The position numbers were made by a program, and so were the translations under genes. Below, one piece after another: positions 48,025 to 57,075 of a stretch of 64,000 nt of DNA. The notes beneath the pieces were generated by a model. That model saw only the letters and a program-made list of their open reading frames with translations. It did not search any database and had not been told where the DNA came from. Position 1 is the stretch's first letter. Each line of letters starts with the position of its first letter. This stretch comes from Pedomonas mirosovicensis (lineage in GTDB: Bacteria > Pseudomonadota > Alphaproteobacteria > Sphingomonadales > Sphingomonadaceae): contig NZ_JAKFIA010000002.1 of NCBI RefSeq assembly GCF_022569295.1, positions 410,001-474,000 of the forward strand, read 5' to 3'.

Positions 48025-50724
48025 ATGGGTGAAGGCCTTGACTTGACCTCTGGTCAAGGATCGCGCGTTTTGGTCGGCAAGCTGCGGCCGCCGCAGCAGC
48101 GTCTGTTCCTCATGGACAGGCCGGCTCTGCTGGCGCGCCTTGACGAAGCGTTGTCCTGTCCGCTGACGATCATGCTGGCGCCGCCGGGCTTTGGTAAGTC
48201 CACGCTGCTAACACAATGGTGGCATCGGCTTCGGGCGGCGGGCGGAACCTGTGTTGCGTGGCTGACGCTCGATGAACGCGACGCAGAGATTACAAGCTTT
48301 GTCGCCCACCTCATTCTTGCCCTGACCGAGGCTGGGGTTGACCTCGGCATGCTCGATGAGCTTGCGCGGCGCGATCTCTCCCAGGCGGATGCCAAGGCGA
48401 CAATCTATCAGTTGCTCGACCTGCTCCATCGCGGCGAAAACAGGGTCGTCATCATTCTGGATGACTATCACCGCGTCCGTTCAGATCCTGTTGACGCGAT
48501 CATGAACATGATTATCCGCAACGGCGGGGCGCGGATGCATATGGTGGTGAGCGGCCGCGATCGGCCCAATCTGGCCCTCGCCGAACTGGAGACGCGTGGC
48601 CTCGTCAGTACCTTTGATGCACATGATCTGGTCATGTCGTTCGAAGATACCTTTCGCTTCTTCCGGGGGCGGCTTTCGCGGGAGGAGGCGGAGGTTCTCC
48701 ACCGCCGAACCGAGGGCTGGGCCGTAACTCTCCAGCTCGCCAGCCTGTGGCTCGACAAGGATGACCGGCGGCGCCAGGCGTTGCATGACTTCTCCGGCCG
48801 GACCGTTGAGATCACCCGATATCTGGTGGAGCAGGTTTTGAGCGATCTTAGCCAGGATCTGCAGGACTTTCTGGTCGACACCTCCATTCTGGAGCGGTTT
48901 GACGCCAGCCTTGCCAATGCGGTGCGCGACAGGGACGACAGCGAGCTGATGCTGGAGCGGTTGGCGCATTTCGATGCCCTGTTGCTGGCGCTTGATTCTG
49001 GCCGCCGGTGGTTTCGTTATCATCATCTCTTTGCGGACTTCCTCCGGCAACGGCTGCTTCTGCGTGGCGCTGACCAGGTCGCTGGTCTGCACCACCGTGC
49101 GGCGCTCAGGCTAAATGCGGAGGGCAATCTCCTGGAAGCGGTTCACCACGCCTTGCAGAACGGCGATACCCGGCAGGCCATCGGGTTTGTCCGCGCTGCC
49201 GGCGGGTGGGAGCTGATCCTGAGCCGCGGTATCGGATTTGTTCGGAATCTTCTGAAAAATTTCAGCGAGGATGCCATTCGCTCCTCTTCGGTGCTGCTGC
49301 TTGCTCAAGGTTATCTTCAGATCAAGCTCGGCAATGTCGACGCTGCCACCCGCTGGATCGAGCAGGCGGCGATCGTTGGAGACAAGGAAGAATCCACCAG
49401 GCGCGATCAGATTATCGTCGAGACACTTCTGCGGGCCTATGCGGATGATCTGGATATGCCGGGGTGGACGGAGACCCTGACCAGCCATATCGAGGCGCTG
49501 GATCGTGACGATCACCTTGGCCGAGCAACGCTTCTGGCGGCGCTGGCCGTCAGCGCGCTGGCGATGGGTGATTTTCAGCGCACCGAACATGAAAGCCGCG
49601 CTGGAATGCGCGAAATGGAAGTCGCGGGTTCGGTACTGGGCAACACCTACTGCATGTTCCATCTGGCGCAGAGCTGGTTTTACCGCGGGCTCCTGCGCGA
49701 GGCGGAGGCGTTGCTGCGCCAGGCGCTGGTGATTGCGGAGGCGCACTACGGACAGGATAGCGCGCTCAAGGCGATTGGCAGTTGCCTGCTGGCCCAGATT
49801 CTTTTCCTCGGCAATGAAACCGACGAGGCGCTGACGCGCATTACCTCAGCCCTTCCTGCGGTTGAGGCGCATGACAGCTGGATGGATGTGCTGGCCAGCG
49901 CCTATGGCACGGCCGTCATGCTCGAACGAGCGGACCGCGGCATTCCAGCGGCCCTCAAGATGGTGGAACGCGCCGAGGCAACCGGCCATGCGCGCGGCCT
50001 CGGTTGTTTGATCGACATGGCAGCGGCATGGCGGCTTGAGTTGCTGCTCGCGTTAGACCCGAGCGCCGCCAATGCCTACGTCCGTGCCGCGGAGCTCGAA
50101 CACCGGCTCAAAACCATGGTGGGGCCTTATCGATGGCGGCAGCGCACGGCGTTGGGAATGGCGCTGGGGCAATGGCATCTCGCCGGCGGCCGCTCAGCCG
50201 ATGCCCTGCGTATCCTGCGCCCGATCGAGGAAGAATGCGCGACTGCGGGTCGCAAGCTCGATGGCGGGCGCGTGGCGCTCATCCTGGCCGCGGTCTTCAA
50301 GCAGCGCGGCGAGGGAGCCAAAATGATCGAGAATCTCTGCCGTGGGCTTGACCAGCTGATGGAGCCTGGGGCGATGAGGCTTGCCCTGGATCTCGCGGTT
50401 CCCGTAGCGCCCCTTCTCCAGTATGCGGCGGCTGAATATGCCGATCAGTTGGAGGAGCGGCAGGGGGCATATATCAGCAGCCTCCTCCACGAGCTGAAGG
50501 CCACGACCGAAGCGGACCCGAACGAATTGAGCGGGCGGGAACGGGAGGTTCTTCGTCAGCTTTGCCTTGGATATTCAAACAAGCTGATCGGCGCCAATCT
50601 GGACCTCTCCGAAAACACCGTGAAGTTCCACCTGAAGCGCATTTACCAGAAGCTTGGGGCCAACTCGCGCAGTGCGGCGGTTTTAACCGCGATCCGCCGA
50701 CAGCTGGTGGATGCGGCGCCTTAG
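48025..50724 (+). CDS. MalT/LAL-type LuxR-family ATP-dependent transcriptional activator
   Basis: An 899-residue regulator, close to the usual MalT length. ATG 48025 is chosen because family homology begins at VLVGKLRPPQQRLFLMDRPA. The Walker A motif APPGFGKST is at 52-60 and VVIILDDYHRV is the Walker B/sensor area. A long helical TPR-like sensor region follows, and a C-terminal LuxR HTH (about 835-899) contains LSGREREVLRQLCLGYSNKL and LSENTVKFHLKRIYQKLGA. Such proteins activate when a ligand triggers ATP-dependent oligomerisation. It sits between two operon arms, each with a TBDR and a TPR-sulfotransferase, and is followed by nested inverted repeats before TBDR5. Confidence 0.92.
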   Translation: MGEGLDLTSGQGSRVLVGKLRPPQQRLFLMDRPALLARLDEALSCPLTIMLAPPGFGKSTLLTQWWHRLRAAGGTCVAWLTLDERDAEITSFVAHLILALTEAGVDLGMLDELARRDLSQADAKATIYQLLDLLHRGENRVVIILDDYHRVRSDPVDAIMNMIIRNGGARMHMVVSGRDRPNLALAELETRGLVSTFDAHDLVMSFEDTFRFFRGRLSREEAEVLHRRTEGWAVTLQLASLWLDKDDRRRQALHDFSGRTVEITRYLVEQVLSDLSQDLQDFLVDTSILERFDASLANAVRDRDDSELMLERLAHFDALLLALDSGRRWFRYHHLFADFLRQRLLLRGADQVAGLHHRAALRLNAEGNLLEAVHHALQNGDTRQAIGFVRAAGGWELILSRGIGFVRNLLKNFSEDAIRSSSVLLLAQGYLQIKLGNVDAATRWIEQAAIVGDKEESTRRDQIIVETLLRAYADDLDMPGWTETLTSHIEALDRDDHLGRATLLAALAVSALAMGDFQRTEHESRAGMREMEVAGSVLGNTYCMFHLAQSWFYRGLLREAEALLRQALVIAEAHYGQDSALKAIGSCLLAQILFLGNETDEALTRITSALPAVEAHDSWMDVLASAYGTAVMLERADRGIPAALKMVERAEATGHARGLGCLIDMAAAWRLELLLALDPSAANAYVRAAELEHRLKTMVGPYRWRQRTALGMALGQWHLAGGRSADALRILRPIEEECATAGRKLDGGRVALILAAVFKQRGEGAKMIENLCRGLDQLMEPGAMRLALDLAVPVAPLLQYAAAEYADQLEERQGAYISSLLHELKATTEADPNELSGREREVLRQLCLGYSNKLIGANLDLSENTVKFHLKRIYQKLGANSRSAAVLTAIRRQLVDAAP

Positions 50725-50726
50725 GT

Positions 50727-50773
50727 CTACCCAGGTGGGTAGGTAGCTCCGGCGCCAGCGGCGAGGGCTACCT
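50727..50773. promoter_or_regulatory. Nested inverted repeats upstream of TBDR5, candidate MalT-type operator
   Basis: CTACCC-AGGT-GGGTAG (50727-50742) is a perfect inverted repeat. AGGTAGC (50741-50747) and GCTACCT (50767-50773) form a second, overlapping one. A further GGGTA lies at 50778-50782. All are in the 139-bp gap between the regulator stop and the TBDR5 ATG at 50864. Confidence 0.5.
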
Positions 50774-50863
50774 CCTTGGGTATCTGGTGCGAGATCTATT
50801 CCGCTCGCGCACAAGCCGATCTGGCCCCAATATTTGGACAAAATCACTGACGGGGGGTCAGGA

Positions 50864-53068
50864 ATGTCACGCAAGACCATAAAGACCATCTGCTTCCATG
50901 GCGCGTCGCTGGTTGCGATGGCGCTGTTATCCACCTCGGCATTCGCGCAGGAGGGCGGAAGGTCTTCGCTGGCGGCTGGGCAGGCAGACGAAATCATCGT
51001 CACGGCACGCCAGCGCGAGGAGCGGCTTGTCGATGTGCCGATCGCAGTGAATGCCTTCGGCGAAGCGCAGATCGCCGATGCCAAGATCGACCAGGTGGGC
51101 GACTTCATCGGCCTGATTCCGAACGTGACCATTGCCCAGTCGGAAAGCGCAGGGCTAAACGCCATTTCCATTCGCGGCATCACCCAGGTCCGCAACAGCG
51201 AATCTCCTGTCGCGGTTGTGGTTGACGGAGTGCTTCAAAGCAATTCGCGCCAGTTCACCCAGGAACTCTTCGACGTTCAGTCGATCGAGGTGGCTCGCGG
51301 CCCGCAGGGCGCGCTCTATGGCCGGAATGCGACCGGCGGCGCGATCATCATTACCACCCGCCAGCCGACGAACGATTTTGAAGGCCACGTGCGCGCCGGC
51401 TACGCAACTGGCGACGAACGGATGATTGAAGGCTCGGCCAGCGGTCCCATCATCGAGGACCGGCTGCAGTTCCGCGTCGGGGCCCGCTATCTCGATCGGG
51501 ATGGCTACTTCGATAACCCGGTTATCGGCAAGAAGCAGGACCCCTACAAGGACTTCACCGTTCGGGGCCTTCTGAAGTGGATGCCCTCTGATGACCTGAC
51601 CTTCGCACTCAATGGCTCCCGTTCGCGCACGCGGGGCGGAGCGCTCGACTTCCGTTTCCAGCAGGCCGTTCTCAACCCCGACGGGACGCTTTCCGGCATG
51701 GACTTCACAATTCCGGGCGATGCCGACAAGGTGGAACGCACCTTCTACTCGAACAATCGCGGGCAGGATGATCGCGATATCGACGAACTTTCGCTGAAAG
51801 CTGAGCTGGACCTGGATTTCGCCACGCTCACCTCGGTCACCGGGTATGTCCGGCTGAAGGAATATACGGCCGGAGATGCCGCTCCCTATTCAGCTTCGTT
51901 GGACGGAACGCAAACCCAGTACACCGACGTTGAAAGCTGGAGTCAGGAGTTGCGCCTGACCTCGCCATCAGACCAGCGGTTCCGCTGGATGGCAGGCTTC
52001 TACTATATTTCGATCGACCGGTTCATCTCGACCACCACGGGCGTGGACACGGGCGATGGCATCCGTCGGGTCATCCGCACGCCTGCCTTCGATGCAGCGG
52101 CCAATCCGACGGCGACCTTCCTGGCCGACGACAATGATAACGAGGACATCGCGGGTTTTGCCAACATCGCCTACGATATTCTGCCGGGCCTCGAGGCGAG
52201 CGCGGCGCTGCGCTATGACCGGGAGACGCGGCATCAGCACGTCTCCCCGCTCAACACGAGCGGCGCGCCCGGAGCCGAAAACCAGGCGACGTTCGAGAAG
52301 TGGCAGCCTAAGGTCACTCTTTCCTACAAGCCGACCGACACGGTGAATATTTACGGCTCCTACGGCGTTGGTTTCCGCAGCGGCCAGTTCAACCAGAACG
52401 GAACGGCGGCCCTGGCTGCGGCGGGCGGCGTGTCCGGGGTGTTCGATCTGGTCCCGCAAGAGAACACGACCACCGGCGAGATCGGCTTCAAAACCGAATT
52501 TGCGGACCGGCGTGTGCGGCTGAACGGTGCCCTGTTCCGCACCAACGTTGAGAACCAGCAGTACTTTGTGTTTCTGAGCGCGGTGGGCGCACAGGTGCTC
52601 GTGCCGATCGATAAGGTGCACCTGTTCGGCGCCGAGCTGGAGCTGACCGCCAACCTTGCCGAAGGTCTGGACGCCTATGCCAGTGTCGGGTTCACGGACA
52701 GCGAGATCAAGCAGTACGGAGCCAACCCTGCGGCGAAGGGCAACGATGCGCCCTATGCGCCGAAGATCACGATCAATGCCGGCGTGCAGTACCGCACGCC
52801 GATTTACGGGCCCCTTGGTTTGTTCAGCCGTCTTGATTATCGCCGTCTCGGCAAGCAGTACTGGGATCCGGAAAACAGCACGCCCCGATCTGCTGTCGAT
52901 CTGGTTGATGCCAGGCTCGGCCTCGAAAATATCGATCGGACTTGGTCAATAACCGTCTCGGCCGAGAACCTCTTCGATAAGAAGTACAATTCGGAGTTCG
53001 TGATCCCAGGCTTCGCGCATGCCGCTGCGCCGCGCATCTGGCGCATCGACCTGCGTTACAGCTTCTGA
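50864..53068 (+). CDS. TonB-dependent receptor (TBDR5), upstream of hydantoinase genes
   Basis: A 734-residue receptor. MSRKTIKTICFHGASLVAMA and on to SAFAQ is the signal peptide; ATG 50864 has GGGGGGTCAGGA upstream. It has a TonB box DEIIVTARQREERLVDVPIA, a plug with IEVARGPQGALYGRNATGGA, and a barrel ending RIWRIDLRYSF with terminal Phe. There is no STN domain, so regulation probably comes from the adjacent MalT-type protein. hyuA-like and hyuB-like genes follow at 41 and 13 bp spacing. This suggests uptake of a cyclic amide or a related small molecule bound in a larger ligand, although that substrate assignment is inference. Confidence 0.93.
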   Translation: MSRKTIKTICFHGASLVAMALLSTSAFAQEGGRSSLAAGQADEIIVTARQREERLVDVPIAVNAFGEAQIADAKIDQVGDFIGLIPNVTIAQSESAGLNAISIRGITQVRNSESPVAVVVDGVLQSNSRQFTQELFDVQSIEVARGPQGALYGRNATGGAIIITTRQPTNDFEGHVRAGYATGDERMIEGSASGPIIEDRLQFRVGARYLDRDGYFDNPVIGKKQDPYKDFTVRGLLKWMPSDDLTFALNGSRSRTRGGALDFRFQQAVLNPDGTLSGMDFTIPGDADKVERTFYSNNRGQDDRDIDELSLKAELDLDFATLTSVTGYVRLKEYTAGDAAPYSASLDGTQTQYTDVESWSQELRLTSPSDQRFRWMAGFYYISIDRFISTTTGVDTGDGIRRVIRTPAFDAAANPTATFLADDNDNEDIAGFANIAYDILPGLEASAALRYDRETRHQHVSPLNTSGAPGAENQATFEKWQPKVTLSYKPTDTVNIYGSYGVGFRSGQFNQNGTAALAAAGGVSGVFDLVPQENTTTGEIGFKTEFADRRVRLNGALFRTNVENQQYFVFLSAVGAQVLVPIDKVHLFGAELELTANLAEGLDAYASVGFTDSEIKQYGANPAAKGNDAPYAPKITINAGVQYRTPIYGPLGLFSRLDYRRLGKQYWDPENSTPRSAVDLVDARLGLENIDRTWSITVSAENLFDKKYNSEFVIPGFAHAAAPRIWRIDLRYSF

Positions 53069-53109
53069 TCCCATTCTCCAGCCGCCAGATTCTAACCGGA
53101 AGACTGAAC

Positions 53110-55176
53110 ATGGCTCACAAGCTCAGGGCCGCCAGCGATGTTGGCGGCACGTTCACCGATCTTGTCTATTACGAAGTGGCGCAAGGACCGGGAGGAGCCG
53201 GGACCGTTCGAGCGGTCAAGGCGGATACGACGCCCCCTGATTTCGAAGAGGGCGTCATGGCTGCGATTGCAAAGGCGCAGTTCGATCCTGCGGATCTCGC
53301 CTTCTTCGCGCATGGATCAACTGTGGTCATCAATGCTCTGACGGAACGCAAAGGCGTCCGCACGGCGCTCATCACCACGGCAGGGTTTCGCGACGTGCTG
53401 GAGATTGCCCGTGGCAACCGGCCGGACCTGTTCAATTTCAACTTTCGCAAGCCCAGGCCCTTCGTCGACCGTTACCTGCGTGCCGAGCTTTCGGAGCGCA
53501 CCAACTTCAAGGGGCTTGTGACGAAGCCTGTCGACCTCAAGCCCTTGCCGGAGATGCTGGAGTTTTTCCGCGCCGAGGGCGTCGAGGCAATCGCCGTCTG
53601 CTTCCTGCACGCATACCACAACCCGGAGAATGAGCGCGCCGTTGCTCAGGCGATTCGCTCGCTGTGGCCAGAAGTGGCGGTTCTGGCATCTCACGAGATC
53701 AGCCGGGAATGGCGCGAGTATGAGCGCACCAACACCACGGTCCTTTCAGCCTACGTGTCGCCCATCGCGCGCAAATACATTGACTCGCTTGAACGCAAGC
53801 TTGCCGACGGCGGCTTTCCCGGCCAGCCCTATATGATGCAGTCGAACGGTGGTATTGCCACGGCGGCGGCGGCAAAAGCCAACCCCATTACGATGATCGA
53901 ATCCGGTCCCGCGAGCGGAATTTACGCAGCCGCCTATCTCGGCCGTGAAATCGGAGAGCCCAACCTCATCGTTCTGGATGTCGGTGGCACAACTGCCAAA
54001 TGCACGTTGATCGAAAACGGCCAGATCAGGGTATCGACCGATTATTACATCGAGCGGGACAGGCGCAACCCTGGCTATCCGGTGCAGACGCCCGTCTCCG
54101 AAATCGTCGAGATCGGCAATGGCGGCGGTTCCATCGCCTGGATCGATGCGGGCGGCAAGCTGCATGTTGGTCCGCAATCGGCGGGCGCGCGCCCTGGTCC
54201 TGCGGCCTATGGCCGGGGCGGAACCAGGCCAACCACCACGGATGCCAACCTGGTGCTCGGCCGGATTGACCCAAGCAGTTTTGCGGGCGGCGAGATCGAG
54301 CCCGATTGGCAGGCGGTCAGCGCAGCCTTCAAGCCGCTCTGCTGCCAGATGGGACTCAGCCAGGAAGAGCTGGCCCGCGGCGTGATCCGCATCGCCAACG
54401 CCAACATGACGACGGCTCTGAGGCTCGTTTCGACGAACAAGGGACACGATCCCCGTGAGTTCGCGCTCATGGCCTTCGGCGGTGGCGGGGCGATGCACGC
54501 GGTGGCGCTGGCCGAGGAGCTCAAGGTCCCTAAGGTCATCGTTCCGGTGAATTCGTCGGTCTTCTCGGCCTGGGGTATGTTGCTGACCGACCTGCGGCGC
54601 GATTACATCCGCACGCGTCTGACGCCGCTCACGGCTGAGCGGCTGGCGGATATCCGAGAGGTGTTTGACGCCATGGTGCGTCAGGCGATCACGGAATTTG
54701 CGGCGGAAGAGGCGGGCGGCGTGCCGAGTTTCGAGTTCCGTGCGGATCTGCGCTATGTTGGACAGGAGCACACGGTCAGCGTACCGTTCGCGCTGGATAC
54801 GGCCGATCCGGTCGTGGAGGCGATCGAAGCCTTCCATGTGAGCCATGAGAAGCGGTTTACCTACCGGCTCGACAATGCTGTCCAGCTGGTCAACTTCCAT
54901 GTCATTGGAACCGTGCCGATCGAAAAGCCGCGGCTTGCCGAGCGGAAAGTTACCGGAAAGGCCGTGCTCGATGCCGTGCTCGGCATGCGTCGGGTCGACT
55001 TCGATCAGCACGGCATTCACGACGCCACGATCTACAACGGCCTCGCCATGGAACCGGGCATGAGCGTCTTCGGCCCGGCCGTCATTCAGGAACCATCGGT
55101 TACCTTGCCGTTGCCGCCGGGAACGCGCGCCGAGCTGGACCGGTTCGGCAACTACCATGTTCACCTCGGGGCTTGA
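53110..55176 (+). CDS. Hydantoinase/oxoprolinase family protein, subunit A
   Basis: A 688-residue ATP-binding ASKHA-type protein starting MAHKLRAASDVGGTFTDLVY, with the phosphate-binding DVGGTFTD at 10-17. Further signatures are FAHGSTVVINALTERKG, the second phosphate loop LDVGGTTAKCTLI, and GGGGAMHAVALAEEL. HyuA-type subunits pair with HyuB to hydrolyse hydantoins or 5-oxoproline, or to carboxylate ketones such as acetone and acetophenone, with ATP. The B-subunit gene starts 13 bp downstream but is frameshifted. It is co-directional with TBDR5. The substrate is unknown. Confidence 0.93.
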   Translation: MAHKLRAASDVGGTFTDLVYYEVAQGPGGAGTVRAVKADTTPPDFEEGVMAAIAKAQFDPADLAFFAHGSTVVINALTERKGVRTALITTAGFRDVLEIARGNRPDLFNFNFRKPRPFVDRYLRAELSERTNFKGLVTKPVDLKPLPEMLEFFRAEGVEAIAVCFLHAYHNPENERAVAQAIRSLWPEVAVLASHEISREWREYERTNTTVLSAYVSPIARKYIDSLERKLADGGFPGQPYMMQSNGGIATAAAAKANPITMIESGPASGIYAAAYLGREIGEPNLIVLDVGGTTAKCTLIENGQIRVSTDYYIERDRRNPGYPVQTPVSEIVEIGNGGGSIAWIDAGGKLHVGPQSAGARPGPAAYGRGGTRPTTTDANLVLGRIDPSSFAGGEIEPDWQAVSAAFKPLCCQMGLSQEELARGVIRIANANMTTALRLVSTNKGHDPREFALMAFGGGGAMHAVALAEELKVPKVIVPVNSSVFSAWGMLLTDLRRDYIRTRLTPLTAERLADIREVFDAMVRQAITEFAAEEAGGVPSFEFRADLRYVGQEHTVSVPFALDTADPVVEAIEAFHVSHEKRFTYRLDNAVQLVNFHVIGTVPIEKPRLAERKVTGKAVLDAVLGMRRVDFDQHGIHDATIYNGLAMEPGMSVFGPAVIQEPSVTLPLPPGTRAELDRFGNYHVHLGA

Positions 55177-55189
55177 GAGGACACAGACG

Positions 55190-56882
55190 ATGGCGAGCGA
55201 TCCATTTACGCAAGAGATCATCAAGGACGCCCTGGTTGCGCTCGGGGATGAAATGTTCAACGCGATGATCCGCACCTCGATGAGCCCGATCATCTACGAG
55301 ACGACGGACTTCGCCGTCGGCGCCACGGATGCGCGCGGTAATCTTCTGGCCCAGGGCAATGGCGTTACCGGCTTCCTGGCTACCCTCGATACGGCGGTGC
55401 AGAGCACGCTCGAACACTGGCCGCTCGAGAAGATCTCGGCCGGGCGACATCTTCATAACCAACTCCCCCTATGAGGGTGGAGGCACCCATCTGTCGGACG
55501 TGGTCATCCTGCTGCCGGTTTTCATGGGCGACCGGCTCATCGCCTGGACCGTTAACAAGGCGCACTGGACCGAGGTGGGCGGAACCTATCCGGGCAGCGC
55601 GACGACGGCATCGACCGATATCTTTCAGGAAGGATTACACCTGCGCTTCCTCAAGCTCTACGATGAGGGCCGCCTCAACGAGGCGCTTGTTGGGGTGATC
55701 CGGGCCAATGTCCGCCTGCCCGACAGCACGATCGGGGACATGCATGCAGGCGTTGCGGCCTGCCGCGTCGGCAGCCGGCGTATCATCGAGCTTGCCGAAA
55801 AACACGGCCTGGAGAGCCTGCTCGACGCCATGGAGGCGTTACTTGGCTATGGCGAGCGCATGACCCAGGAGGAGCTGAAGAAGCTGCCCAAGGGCGTGTT
55901 TACGGCGGAGGACGTGGTTGAAGAAGACGGCCACGGCAACGGCCCGTTTACGATCAAGGTGAAGATCACCATTACCGACGAGAAGATGGTTGCTGATTTT
56001 ACGGGTACCAGCCCCCAGGCGGTCGGCCCGATCAACCTCAGCTATGCCGGTTTAATCACCGGGGCGCGGTGCCTGTTCAAGGCGGTCACCAACACGGAAA
56101 TTCCTGCCAACGGCGGCTGCTTTCGGGCGCTTGAGGTCATCTGTCCGCCGGGCACCATTCTTTCCGCGCGAAGCCCGGCGCCGGTTTCGATCTATTATGA
56201 GTCCCTGCTCGGCGCGATCGAGGTGATGTGGAAGGCGCTTGCCCCCGTTATGCCGCACAAGTTGACGGCCGGCCATCAGCGCACCGTCGGGGCCACCTTC
56301 ATCTCCGGGCAGCTGCCTGAGACGGGGGAGTTGTTCGTCATGGGCGAACCGCTGGTGGGCGGCTGGGGCGCTGGCATTGATCGCGATGGCGACAGTGGCC
56401 AGTTCTGTTGCGCCAATGGCGAGACCTTCAACATTCCGGTCGAGCTTGCCGAAAGCCGTTATGGTTTTGAAATTGACCAGTATGCGCTGCACCAGGAGGA
56501 TGGCGGCGCGGGCGAATACCGCGGCGGCAAGGGCGTCGTGCTCGACTACCGGGTCACTGCAGACGAGGCATACCTGACCTATTCGGCAACGCGCACCCGC
56601 TCCCGCCCCTGGGGTCTGGAGGGCGGCCAGGAGGGCTCCTGCAACCGTGCCGAGGTTCACCGTAAGGACGGCACTGTCGAGACCTACTCCATGGTGACTG
56701 GTCTGAAGGCTGTGCGTGGAGAAGTATTCCGGCTCGTCACGGGCACCGGCGGAGGCTACGGCGACCCGCGCAAGCGCTGTCGCGACAAGCTGGCGCAAGA
56801 CCTGCGCGACGGCTACGTGACCGAGGAGCAGGCCCGGCGGTACTACGGCTGCGATGCAGGTCCTAAAACCGGCATGTCGTGA
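55190..56882 (+). pseudogene. Hydantoinase B family protein, broken by a single-base frameshift
   Basis: Frame one starts MASDPFTQEIIKDALVALGD at ATG 55190 (GAGAGG upstream) and reads through TTDFAVGATDARGNLLAQGN to HWPLEKIS, then goes out of frame and stops at 55474. Homology continues in another frame as PGDIFITNSPYEGGGTHLSD to the stop at 56882 (C-terminal GTGGGYGDPRKR). Deleting one G at 55438-55439 yields EKISPGDIFITN, exactly as the family expects. The gene otherwise looks full length, with no further stops, so the lesion is either very recent or a sequencing error. If real, the HyuA partner is orphaned. Confidence 0.85.
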
Positions 56883-57075
56883 CTACCTGGCTAGGCTCGT
56901 CACGGCGTGCCTCTGTTGCGAGCGGCTCCTGCCTGCTGAAATTATGAGTGCCTGTGCATTGGCTATCAGCCAGCATTTTGGCCTCGCCCACCCAATTACT
57001 GTTTGACGATTGTATAATTCACCCGCAGGATGAAGTTGAATCCAAGCGGACCATGCAATCGACAAGGGGGCAGGC

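Noticed and set aside
53746-55293. 515-codon open frame antisense to the HyuA gene
   Set aside because: It is a GC-rich shadow of a clearly real gene, with no domain, signal or ribosome site.
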